Made by a program: the position numbers and the translations under genes. This document shows, in pieces, positions 6,799-13,903 of a stretch of DNA of 18,477 bases. Numbering within the stretch: the first letter of the stretch is position 1; every line of letters starts with the position of its first letter. The DNA comes from CAZWDL01 sp964632995. Its GTDB lineage: Bacteria > Bacteroidota > Bacteroidia > Chitinophagales > Saprospiraceae. The stretch lies in the NCBI GenBank assembly GCA_964632995.1, contig CAZWDL010000133.1:1-18477 (forward strand), in the 5' to 3' direction. The notes under the pieces are model-generated. The model saw nothing but the letters and a program-made list of their open reading frames with translations. It searched no databases and was not told where the DNA came from.

Positions 6799-7632
6799 AT
6801 GAAAAATATTCCCATTCTTCTGATCTTTTCCATAGCCCTGCTTTTCGGCTGTGAAGACGTCATCGATCTGGACTTGCCCGACAGCGAGCCCCAACTCGTC
6901 GTCGACGGCTGGCTGACCAACCAGCAGGGACCGAAGCAGGTCCGCGTTTTTATGACCACCAACTACTTCGACCAGTCGGACTATCCGCCCGTCACAGATG
7001 CGGTAGTGGTGTTGCACGACACCAAAGGCCCCCTCGATACGCTGGCCGAAAGCGAAGACCGGCCGGGTGTGTACACGACCATGCATGTAGGGGAAGAAGG
7101 CGCCACCTATCACATTACCATTGAAACGCCGGCGGGGGAGCGCTATGCTTCTCAACCCCAACTTTTGCGCGAGGTGCCGTCGATCGACAGTATCTACTAC
7201 GAGTTCGTAGATGATAACCCCTTTCAGGATGAAGGCTACTACGTACTGCTCAATACCTTCGAACCGGCCGGCCAGGGCGATTATTACCGCTGGCGGCAGT
7301 TTATCAACGACACGCTCCAGAACAAACCCATCGACATCATCATCGCCTCCGACGAATTCGTTGACGGCAACCGGATCACCAACCTGGAGGTGACGGTTCA
7401 GCCGCTGCAGGTCGGCGACACCTGCCGCATCGAACAGCTATCGATCTCCCGGGAAGCTTTTGATTTCCTCTTCCTGGTGCGCGATCAAACGGCCTTCGTC
7501 GGCTCCATCTTCGACAGCCCGCCGGTGCCGATCGAGGGGAACCTCTTTCACGAAACCGATCCGGATAAAAAACCGCTGGGCTTCTTCGGCGTGTCGGCGG
7601 TGGCGGAGGCGGAGATTGTGGTGGAAGAGTGA
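6799..7632 (+). CDS. DUF4249 domain-containing lipoprotein
   Basis: A 277-residue protein with a lipoprotein signal: MKNIPILLIFSIALLFGC, lipobox LFGC with Cys18, so it is probably membrane-anchored in the envelope. The mature start (EDVIDLDLPDSEPQLVVDGW, residues 19-38) and the C-terminal block (LGFFGVSAVAEAEIVV) are characteristic of DUF4249. The middle contains predicted beta-sandwich segments. DUF4249 proteins are usually encoded directly after a TonB-dependent receptor with a regulatory-like domain, as here; their biochemical role is not established, and a surface or periplasmic partner of the receptor is the natural inference. The gene is 308 bp downstream of the receptor, an unusually wide gap for the pair, filled by the nested inverted repeat. 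No promoter of its own was recognised. It appears complete. Confidence 0.9.
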   Translation: MKNIPILLIFSIALLFGCEDVIDLDLPDSEPQLVVDGWLTNQQGPKQVRVFMTTNYFDQSDYPPVTDAVVVLHDTKGPLDTLAESEDRPGVYTTMHVGEEGATYHITIETPAGERYASQPQLLREVPSIDSIYYEFVDDNPFQDEGYYVLLNTFEPAGQGDYYRWRQFINDTLQNKPIDIIIASDEFVDGNRITNLEVTVQPLQVGDTCRIEQLSISREAFDFLFLVRDQTAFVGSIFDSPPVPIEGNLFHETDPDKKPLGFFGVSAVAEAEIVVEE

Positions 7633-7635
7633 TGC

Positions 7636-7718
7636 GAAGTCGGAAAGCGGAAGTGGGAAGTGGGAAGTCGGCCATACGGCTCTTCGCTTCGCTCCGAGAA
7701 GTGGGAAGTCGGAAGGGA
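7636..7718. repeat. Heptamer array (GAAGTCG/GAAGTGG/GAAAGCG units) interrupted by a 27-nt insert
   Basis: Five consecutive 7-mers run from 7636 to 7670 in exact register. A 27-nt segment (7671-7697) containing TTCGCTTCGCTCCG follows, then three further 7-mers at 7698-7718. It starts 3 bp after the DUF4249 stop codon and lies between two convergent genes. Confidence 0.7.
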
Positions 7719-7768
7719 CTTAGCTGGGCTTATCCAGGTATTTTAGGCTAGCGCCAGGCACCCAGCCC

Positions 7769-10700
7769 CTAGAACACCTCCACCTCCCTCGTCTCCACCT
7801 CAATCAGCCGGCTCTGCAGCACGAAGTGCGCCATAGTCCGCACCTGCAATTCTCCGAAAACTTCCTGCAGGGCCCGGCGGCTCAGGAACAGAAAATCGGC
7901 CAGTTCCAGGGCTTTGTTTTTCGCTTTGGTTTCTTTACCGTCAAAGGAAGAGTGCTGGATGAGGATTAACCCCCGGTCGGTGTGCAGCAGTAGATCGAGC
8001 GTAGGTTCGAACAGGCGCCCTTTGAAAAAATAGCGGATAGGGTAATGGCGGTACTCCTGCTGAATGGTGTGTTGCTGATCGAGGTAGCCGTAGAAGCGGC
8101 GGCCGTAATCCAGCAGGTTGGGCAGGTCGATGAATTCCTCGAGTTCGAAGCGCTGCAGGAAGCTGCGGGCCATTGCCGCTTGCTGTTCGGTGGAAGCGGC
8201 GGGGCGGAAGCCGGCGAGGAAAGCCTTGAGCATTTTTGCTGCCTGGTAAGTATCTGTTTCTTCGTCCATTGGTATAGCAGAGGCGTACTGTGTATTAGCG
8301 CCGGGGCGGGCTTCGAATTCCCCGTTGAGCTTTTCCTCCCGCAGATCGATCAGATAGGGGATATGGGGCTCTTTTCCCCGGCGGGCTTCTAGGAAGGAGA
8401 TTGGTCCGTCAACCGTATCGGCGTGGGTGAAATCCTTGGGAAAGGCGAGCGTTTCGGTGTAGATATCGAGAAAGTTATCCTTCCACTCCCAGGGGCTTTC
8501 GTGCGTGTCGGGTAGCAGGGTAGGGGTGTTTTCGTCTCCGTGCCATACCCGGTTGAGCCAGCGGGTGGGATAGCCGCTGGAAGGCAGGATGAGGTAGTCG
8601 CGGGCGCGGGTCATGCCGACGTAGAGGAGGCGGGCTTCTTCGCGTCGGCTTTCTTCATCCTTCTCGGTCTGGGCGGTGCTTTCCGAGAGCCGGTTGTCGA
8701 CCGGGGTGTTCTTATTCTGCCGGTCGTAGGGGTTGACCCAATAGCGCAGCCAGCGATTGCCGAGCACATTGTCGAGGTCGACTTCGTCCGTCTCCGGGAC
8801 GATTTCGATACCCCAGATGTCGGAGCGCAGTCGTTTTTCCAGGCTGTGGCAGACGACAATGGGCCATTCCAGGCCCTTGCTGCGGTGATAGGTCAGCACG
8901 TTGACCGCGTCAGGGCCTTCGCCGGAGCCTTGTTTGTCTTCCTCGCGGCGTGCCTGTTCGCCCAGCCAGAGCAGGAAGCCGCCCAGGGAGGCAGCGCTGT
9001 GCATCCGGTTGCAGGCTTCTTCGTACTGCAGGGCGAAGCGGCGTAGCACGTCAACATTGTCGAGCCGCTGCTGCGGATTACCCCAGCTTATGATGACGCG
9101 GCGCAGGTCGAGCGATTCCAGCAGCTGGTCCAGCATTTCGGCGCTGGACAGTTCGATGACCTCGTCGCGCAGCTCTTCGAGGCGGCGGATCAGGGGTTGA
9201 TCAAAGGCCCAGGCTTCGCGGCTGTTGTTCTCCTGGTCAGGCTCCAGGTAATCGAGGCGGTGTTCGATGATCTGCTCGGTGCGCCAGCCTTCGCCCAGCA
9301 GCAGGATTTCGGCAATGGACAGGGAGTCGCGGCGGTTGAGCAGGTACTTGAGGCAGGCCAGGATGAGCGTGGCTTCGGCTGTGTCGAGCAGTCCGGCGCG
9401 GGAGATGGCAGTGCGCAGGCCGGCGCGGGCGAGCGCCTCGGCGACGGCCTGGCAGTCGTTATTGGAACGGCACAGTACGGCGATGTCGCCGGGGCGGGCC
9501 AGGCGGTATTCTTTTTCGCCTTTCGGCAAAATGTACTTCTTGCCGTTGAGCAGCTGGACAATGGCTTCCGCAATGCAGTTTTCCATCCAGGGTTTGCCGG
9601 GCTGACGGCGCCCTTCCCCGTCGTAGACGAAGTGCCAGTGCATCAGGGCGTCGTCCACCTCAATGGGTTCATTATCCTCGTTGAGGCTGTCTTCGGTGGC
9701 TGTTTTAGTGCGCTTCGGCTGCAGCGCCACCTGCTCTTCGGGCAGGAAGTCGAAAGCCTTGGTGAACAAGGCATTGGCGGCGTAAACAATATCCTCGCGC
9801 GAGCGCCAGGAATGGGTCTGGATATCGTCCGGGGCTACGCCGCCCACCGCTTCGATGACAGCCTGCATCAGCCGCGGATCGGCGCCGCGGAAGCCGTAGA
9901 TCGACTGCTTGGGATCGCCTACCCAGATGGAGTGTGGGGCCAGGCGCGACAATTTCAGGAAGATCTCCAGCTGTATAGGGCTGGTATCCTGGAATTCATC
10001 GACCATCAGCAGATCTAGTTCTTCGGAAAGTACTTCCCGGACGCTCTCCTGGTCGAGCAGTTGTTTGACGAGCACTTCCATATCGGTATAGTCAATAAGC
10101 CCCCGCTGTTTTTTGTACCGGTCGTATTCACGGATTGCCGAAATAGCGATGTCGAATAGCTGGTAAATAAAATCCCGGATATTCTGATGGAAGGCGGGGT
10201 TGGTATCATGACGGGCGGCGAAGTCGATGAGTTCCTCCGCATCGTCGCGGCTTTTGGCGCCGACTTTCAGTTTGGCGATGCGCGCCCAGTCGGGCCACGA
10301 CAGCCAGCCGCGCAGGCGCAGCTCGCGCTGCAGCCCCTTAAGTTTATTGACGGCGGTCTGGGTGGTCTTGGTGCCGTCCTCGTTATTCTCCAGCCGGGTG
10401 ATGGTGTCCCCGAGCAGGGCGGCCAATCCCTCATTGAAGGCCTCCGGCGACCGGTCGGCGACTTCGCCGAGAAAGGGCAGGAAGCTTTTGAAAGATTGCT
10501 GTTTGCTGCGTTCGAGCACCTCCTCCGAGAAGTCGTTGGCGCGGGCCACTTCGGTCAATTGCCGCACCTCGTTGCGCCAGTCGAAGTAGTCGTTGTCGTT
10601 CAATCCGAAACGGGCGCAAAGGGCTTCCATGCGTTCAACGCGCTCTTCCGTCAGTACAGTTGCGAGCGACTGGTTGAACAGCACCTGCTGGTCTTCGTCG

Positions 10701-11002
10701 GCAATAATATCTACTTCCGGCGATACGCCCGCCTCGTAGGCAAAGCGCTTGAGCAGCTTAACCCCCAGCCCATGCACGGTGCCGATGAGGGCATTGGTCA
10801 GCGCGTCGGCCTGTTCGGTCATGCCGGCCTCCAGCAGGCGTACGCGTACGCGCTCCTGCAGCTCCGCCGCTGCCTTTTTTGTAAAAGTAGTAGCAATGAT
10901 ACCGCCGGCTCGCAAACCGCTCTTTAACAAATCGACCATTTCGGAGGTCAACCGGTAGGTCTTTCCACTGCCCGCTCCCGCACTGATAATCCGGATGTTC
11001 AT
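7769..11002 (-). CDS. UvrD/RecB-like ATP-dependent DNA helicase (AddA-like) with degenerate nuclease domain
   Basis: A 1077-residue superfamily 1A helicase. Motif I is SAGAGSGKT (residues 7-15), Ia is IIATTFTKKAAAEL (35-48), II is LLMVDEFQDTSPIQ (331-344), III is VGDPKQSIYGFRGAD (361-375), IV is THSWRS (396-401), V is LTYHRSKGLEW (703-713) and VI is LLYVGMTRARD (792-802). This order and length match RecB/AddA proteins that unwind DNA ends in recombinational repair. At the C-terminus, where active AddA/RecB proteins carry a PD-(D/E)XK nuclease with a DYK triad, the equivalent region reads GRLFEPTLDLLL (995-1006) followed by ILIQHSS (1013-1019). The DxK pair is replaced, so nuclease activity is probably lost. 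No AddB-like partner is in the window. The gene follows an Fpg glycosylase gene on the same strand across a 159-bp gap that contains an octamer array. Confidence 0.92.
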   Translation of the reverse strand: MNIRIISAGAGSGKTYRLTSEMVDLLKSGLRAGGIIATTFTKKAAAELQERVRVRLLEAGMTEQADALTNALIGTVHGLGVKLLKRFAYEAGVSPEVDIIADEDQQVLFNQSLATVLTEERVERMEALCARFGLNDNDYFDWRNEVRQLTEVARANDFSEEVLERSKQQSFKSFLPFLGEVADRSPEAFNEGLAALLGDTITRLENNEDGTKTTQTAVNKLKGLQRELRLRGWLSWPDWARIAKLKVGAKSRDDAEELIDFAARHDTNPAFHQNIRDFIYQLFDIAISAIREYDRYKKQRGLIDYTDMEVLVKQLLDQESVREVLSEELDLLMVDEFQDTSPIQLEIFLKLSRLAPHSIWVGDPKQSIYGFRGADPRLMQAVIEAVGGVAPDDIQTHSWRSREDIVYAANALFTKAFDFLPEEQVALQPKRTKTATEDSLNEDNEPIEVDDALMHWHFVYDGEGRRQPGKPWMENCIAEAIVQLLNGKKYILPKGEKEYRLARPGDIAVLCRSNNDCQAVAEALARAGLRTAISRAGLLDTAEATLILACLKYLLNRRDSLSIAEILLLGEGWRTEQIIEHRLDYLEPDQENNSREAWAFDQPLIRRLEELRDEVIELSSAEMLDQLLESLDLRRVIISWGNPQQRLDNVDVLRRFALQYEEACNRMHSAASLGGFLLWLGEQARREEDKQGSGEGPDAVNVLTYHRSKGLEWPIVVCHSLEKRLRSDIWGIEIVPETDEVDLDNVLGNRWLRYWVNPYDRQNKNTPVDNRLSESTAQTEKDEESRREEARLLYVGMTRARDYLILPSSGYPTRWLNRVWHGDENTPTLLPDTHESPWEWKDNFLDIYTETLAFPKDFTHADTVDGPISFLEARRGKEPHIPYLIDLREEKLNGEFEARPGANTQYASAIPMDEETDTYQAAKMLKAFLAGFRPAASTEQQAAMARSFLQRFELEEFIDLPNLLDYGRRFYGYLDQQHTIQQEYRHYPIRYFFKGRLFEPTLDLLLHTDRGLILIQHSSFDGKETKAKNKALELADFLFLSRRALQEVFGELQVRTMAHFVLQSRLIEVETREVEVF

Positions 11003-11038
11003 GTAAGTGTGTTTTTTACCCCAGGCGAAGATAAGAAG

Positions 11039-11110
11039 AACAGAGGAACCGCAGAACAGAGGAACCGCAGAACAGGAGAACAGAGGAACCGCAGAACCGC
11101 AGAACAGAAG
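11039..11110. repeat. Tandem octamer array, 9 units in exact register
   Basis: Nine consecutive 8-mers: AACAGAGG (3 copies), AACCGCAG (4), AACAGGAG (1) and AACAGAAG (1), 72 bp with no slippage. The same unit types make up the 4-unit array at 3019-3050. It lies 37-108 nt upstream of the helicase start and just after the glycosylase stop. A poly-purine strand of this length could affect transcription of the helicase, but that is speculation. Confidence 0.85.
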
Positions 11111-11161
11111 AATTATGAAGTGGTGGTGACCGGGGAACTATCCCGAGGAACTCAAAAATTT

Positions 11162-11944
11162 TCATTTTTGCACTTCCGGACAAAAGTAAGCCGACCGCCC
11201 CGAAATCTCCGTTTTCTCTACCTTCCCACAACCATCCGGACCATCAACGCCTTCCTCCCGGTACTTGATCAGCCAGGAGTCGGGATACTGCTCGACTTCG
11301 GCGTTGGCGGCGACGGCCTGGTCCAGGACATCCTTCAGCGTGCGATAGATTTCGCGGAGTTTGTCTTCCTCCAGATCGGTGATTTCCGTGCCGGGGTGTA
11401 TGCGGACGTGGAAGCAAACCTCATCCGACCACACATTCCCAATACCGGAGAGGTATTTCTGATTCATCAGGAAACTCTTGATAGTGCCGTGGCGGCCCTG
11501 GGCCAGTTCCAGGAATTCTTCCTCACCTAGGTCGTTGAAATCAGGGCCGAGCTCTTTTTCTTTGATATATGCTTCGAGGTCCTCGATATAGCGGACGCGG
11601 CCCAGCATGCGCTGGCAGACGTAGCCGAGGCGGAAGCCATTGTCAAACTGAAAGGTAATGCGTTCGTGGTCGGGCTGGTCGGTTTCATCGCCATAGTACT
11701 TCGGATAGCCGGTCATTTCGAAGTGAAGCTGCAGGTAGTGGCCGTTGTCGAGTTCCACAAACAGGAATTTACCCCGGCGACGGGCGCCTTCGAAGGTGTG
11801 ACCGGTGAGTTTTTCTTCAAAAGTATCGCCGGCGATATCTTCCAGCACCTGATCGTCGTGCACCGTGACGGTTTCGGTTTTGTGGTGCAGGGAAGTGGCG
11901 TCGATGTATTCTTTGTAATGTTGAACTTCGGGTAGTTCCGGCAT
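11162..11944 (-). CDS. Fpg/Nei family DNA glycosylase
   Basis: A bifunctional base-excision-repair glycosylase/AP lyase that removes oxidised bases. The frame is open to 12091, but the start must be 11944: only there does the protein begin MPELPEV, and the family needs Pro2 as catalytic nucleophile with Glu3. This gives 260 residues. The beta-wing lysine is in ARRRGKFLFVEL (K59), and the helix-two-turn-helix is SFLMNQKYLSGIGNVWSDE (157-175) with Asn170. The C-terminal beta-hairpin finger GRSAYFCPEVQK is recognisable, but of the four zinc-binding cysteines only C239 and C255 remain; the partner positions read Asp/Gly and Val. It may therefore be a zinc-less or partly structured finger. Fpg versus Nei specificity cannot be assigned. 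It is divergent from the reductase gene. Confidence 0.9.
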   Translation of the reverse strand: MPELPEVQHYKEYIDATSLHHKTETVTVHDDQVLEDIAGDTFEEKLTGHTFEGARRRGKFLFVELDNGHYLQLHFEMTGYPKYYGDETDQPDHERITFQFDNGFRLGYVCQRMLGRVRYIEDLEAYIKEKELGPDFNDLGEEEFLELAQGRHGTIKSFLMNQKYLSGIGNVWSDEVCFHVRIHPGTEITDLEEDKLREIYRTLKDVLDQAVAANAEVEQYPDSWLIKYREEGVDGPDGCGKVEKTEISGRSAYFCPEVQK

Positions 11945-12105
11945 GGCTTTTCTTTTGAGAACCGGATTGGCAGGAGGAAGTTCAGGGAAGTCATGAGCCA
12001 TGGTGACCTCTTTGACCGGAGGAAAAGGGTTCATCCTGGCGATGAGAAAAAAGTCAGAAAAGGCATTCCCGGTCATGGAATCACGAAACACTGAAAGCAG
12101 CGTCT

Positions 12106-12113
12106 TATCTTTG
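12106..12113 (+). promoter_or_regulatory. Candidate -7 promoter box of the reductase gene
   Basis: TATCTTTG, a perfect Bacteroidota TAnnTTTG element, lies 37 nt upstream of the ATG at 12151 in the divergent intergenic region. Distance to the start is normal. No convincing -33 TTG is present. Confidence 0.5.
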
Positions 12114-12150
12114 CCTTCGAACTAAAAGGACCTGAGGTCGTTTTTTGAGC

Positions 12151-13227
12151 ATGAGCCAACGAATTCAACTGCGCATTGCCGATAAGATCAGGGAGAGCAG
12201 CAATACGACTACTTTGGTCTTACAAGCCCTGGAGGGAGAGATATCCTATCGCGCCGGTCAGTTTCTCACCTTCATTTTCGACAAGCTGGGACCCACGCAG
12301 ATCCGGCGTTCCTATTCGCTGAGTTCTGCTCCCGGTGTGGATGAGAACCTGGCGATTACCGTAAAGAAAGCGCCCAACGGGGCGGTATCCCGTTACCTGG
12401 TCGACAGCGCCCGGCCGGGGACATTGCTGGAGGCCCTGCTGCCGGCCGGACAGTTTACGATACCGGCGCAGCGGGAATTTCCCCGCGATATTTTTCTCAT
12501 CGGCGGGGGTAGTGGAATCACGCCTTTGTTTTCCCTGCTAAAATATTTGCTCCACAACGAACCGCAAAGCCACCTCACCCTGATCGACGCTAACCGGAAT
12601 GAGGACCACATGATCTTCCGGGAGCAGCTTGTGGAGCTGGCCCGTAGTTTTCCCAATCAGCTCCGCGTACTGGCATTTCTGAGCGATCCTAAAGAAGACC
12701 TGCACCGGCTGCAGATGGAGATGGATCCTGTCGAACTGCGTTGGGGGCGGCTGAGTAATGCGCTGATCGAAGACCTCGTCGTCCGGCACCGGCAACATCC
12801 GCCGGAGCGGGCGCAATTTTTTCTCTGTGGACCTCAGGGCCTGCTGATCAAGGCGGAAAATACGCTCGGGTTCATGGGATATGCCGGGGAGCAGGTCAAA
12901 CGGGAAATCTTTACCGTGAAAATGGTATTCCGTCCTGATCCGGAACGCTTTCCCTACAGCCAGGTTCGTCTGTATGTAGAGGGTAGGCAATATGAGTTTC
13001 CCGTTTTGCCCGGTCAGCATATTCTGGAGGCGGCGCAGCGGGCGGGTATCGAGCTGCCCTATAGCTGTCTGAGCGGCATCTGTACGACCTGCTCGGCCCG
13101 GCGCCGCCTTGGCGAAGTGGAAATGTACACCCAGGAAGGACGCCTGGATACGCGATCCACCCACGGCCTCGTGCTGACCTGCGTGGGGTATCCCCGAACA
13201 CCGGTAGTGGAGCTGGAAGTAGAATAA
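12151..13227 (+). CDS. Ferredoxin reductase-type oxidoreductase with C-terminal 2Fe-2S domain (PaaE-like)
   Basis: A 358-residue electron-transfer flavoprotein. The FAD-binding barrel is at the N-terminus, with RRSYSLSS (residues 52-59). The NAD(P)-binding domain has GGGSGITP (118-125) and FFLCGPQGLL (223-232). A plant-type ferredoxin domain occupies about 270-358 with cysteines C306, C311, C314 and C344 (CX4CX2CX29C), all four present. This order (FNR module first, 2Fe-2S last) is that of PaaE/HmpX-like reductases, which pass electrons from NAD(P)H to an oxygenase or other acceptor. No oxygenase genes (such as paaABCD) are nearby, so the partner is unknown and I do not assign paaE. A TTG six bases upstream (12145) is an alternative start; the ATG at 12151 is preferred. 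A -7 box lies 37 nt upstream and a hairpin 33 bp downstream. Confidence 0.92.
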   Translation: MSQRIQLRIADKIRESSNTTTLVLQALEGEISYRAGQFLTFIFDKLGPTQIRRSYSLSSAPGVDENLAITVKKAPNGAVSRYLVDSARPGTLLEALLPAGQFTIPAQREFPRDIFLIGGGSGITPLFSLLKYLLHNEPQSHLTLIDANRNEDHMIFREQLVELARSFPNQLRVLAFLSDPKEDLHRLQMEMDPVELRWGRLSNALIEDLVVRHRQHPPERAQFFLCGPQGLLIKAENTLGFMGYAGEQVKREIFTVKMVFRPDPERFPYSQVRLYVEGRQYEFPVLPGQHILEAAQRAGIELPYSCLSGICTTCSARRRLGEVEMYTQEGRLDTRSTHGLVLTCVGYPRTPVVELEVE

Positions 13228-13260
13228 CAATCAGCGGGCAAGGGCGTACAATCCACTCAT

Positions 13261-13293
13261 CCCGTGGAATTCGCATAGCGACTATTCCACGGG
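13261..13293 (+). terminator. Hairpin after the reductase gene, candidate terminator
   Basis: CCCGTGGAAT (13261-13270) pairs exactly with ATTCCACGGG (13284-13293). Inside, TCGC pairs with GCGA around an ATA loop, with a 2-nt bulge. It lies 33 bp after the reductase stop and before the NUDIX gene. There is no T-run after it, so it may be a structured 3' end rather than a classical intrinsic terminator. Confidence 0.45.
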
Positions 13294-13414
13294 GTGAAAG
13301 TTCTCGGTTTTCAATTCTCCGTTCCACTAACAGCCGAGAGCCAAGAGCATTTTAAGCAAGTTATACCCTTCTTTTCTTAAATTAGACTCATTATCCATCA
13401 CCAATGCACCGTTT

Positions 13415-13870
13415 ATGCCTACCCACAGCGCCGGTCTCTTACCTTACCGCAAACGCAATAATCAGCTCGAAGTCTTCCTCGCCCATCCCGGTGGGCCTTA
13501 CTGGAAAAATAAGGACGAGGGCGCCTGGATGATCATCAAGGGGGAATTTGACGAAGAAGAGCCGATGGAGGCCGCCAGGCGGGAATTTAAAGAGGAAACC
13601 GGTTTTGCCCTCGATGAGCCGCTTCAGGAGCTGGAGCCCGTGAAGCAGAGCGGCGGCAAGGTGGTCCACGCCTTTGTCGTGGAAGCGGACCTGGACCCGG
13701 ACGAAATAGAGAGTAACATCTTTGAAATGGAGTGGCCGCCCAAGTCGGGGAAAAAGCAGTCCTTCCCCGAAATCGACCGGGCGGCCTGGTTTACAATGGA
13801 CGAAGCCCGGAAAAAAATGTTGAAGAGCCAGCGCCCCTTACTGGAGCAGCTAGAGGCGTTGAATGCTTGA
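13415..13870 (+). CDS. NUDIX hydrolase (COG4119-like)
   Basis: A 151-residue cytoplasmic hydrolase of nucleoside-diphosphate-linked substrates, by family. The N-terminal SAGLLPYRKR strand and FLAHPGGPYWKNKDEGAW (residues 21-38) are characteristic of the COG4119-type group. The NUDIX helix is GEFDEEEPMEAARREFKEET (43-62), with the catalytic REFKEE retained. Compared with the GX5EX7REUXEEXGU consensus, the spacing from the first Gly to REF is one residue shorter, so either the Gly is displaced or one residue of the loop has been lost. Substrate cannot be inferred. Its 3' end faces the trkH 3' end with 33 bp between stops, and no strong hairpin is seen there. Confidence 0.92.
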   Translation: MPTHSAGLLPYRKRNNQLEVFLAHPGGPYWKNKDEGAWMIIKGEFDEEEPMEAARREFKEETGFALDEPLQELEPVKQSGGKVVHAFVVEADLDPDEIESNIFEMEWPPKSGKKQSFPEIDRAAWFTMDEARKKMLKSQRPLLEQLEALNA

Positions 13871-13903
13871 GTAAGTATATCACTTTGAAGCCTGTCCGGG
13901 TTG

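Noticed and set aside
6487..7161. Minus-strand frame of 224 codons across the nested repeat and DUF4249 gene
   Set aside because: It runs through the inverted-repeat element and antisense to a clear lipoprotein gene; translation is low-complexity without a family match.
9197..10018. Long plus-strand frame opposite the helicase gene (273 codons)
   Set aside because: It is antisense to a helicase with every motif intact, and the translation has no recognisable domain; an effect of GC-rich codon usage.
11039..11110. Possible CRISPR array
   Set aside because: Units are 8 bp and contiguous, with no spacers and no cas genes nearby.
11945..12091. 49-residue N-terminal extension of the glycosylase frame
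   Set aside because: Fpg/Nei catalysis needs Pro2 exposed after Met removal; only the start at 11944 gives MPELPEV. The extension would cover most of the divergent promoter region.
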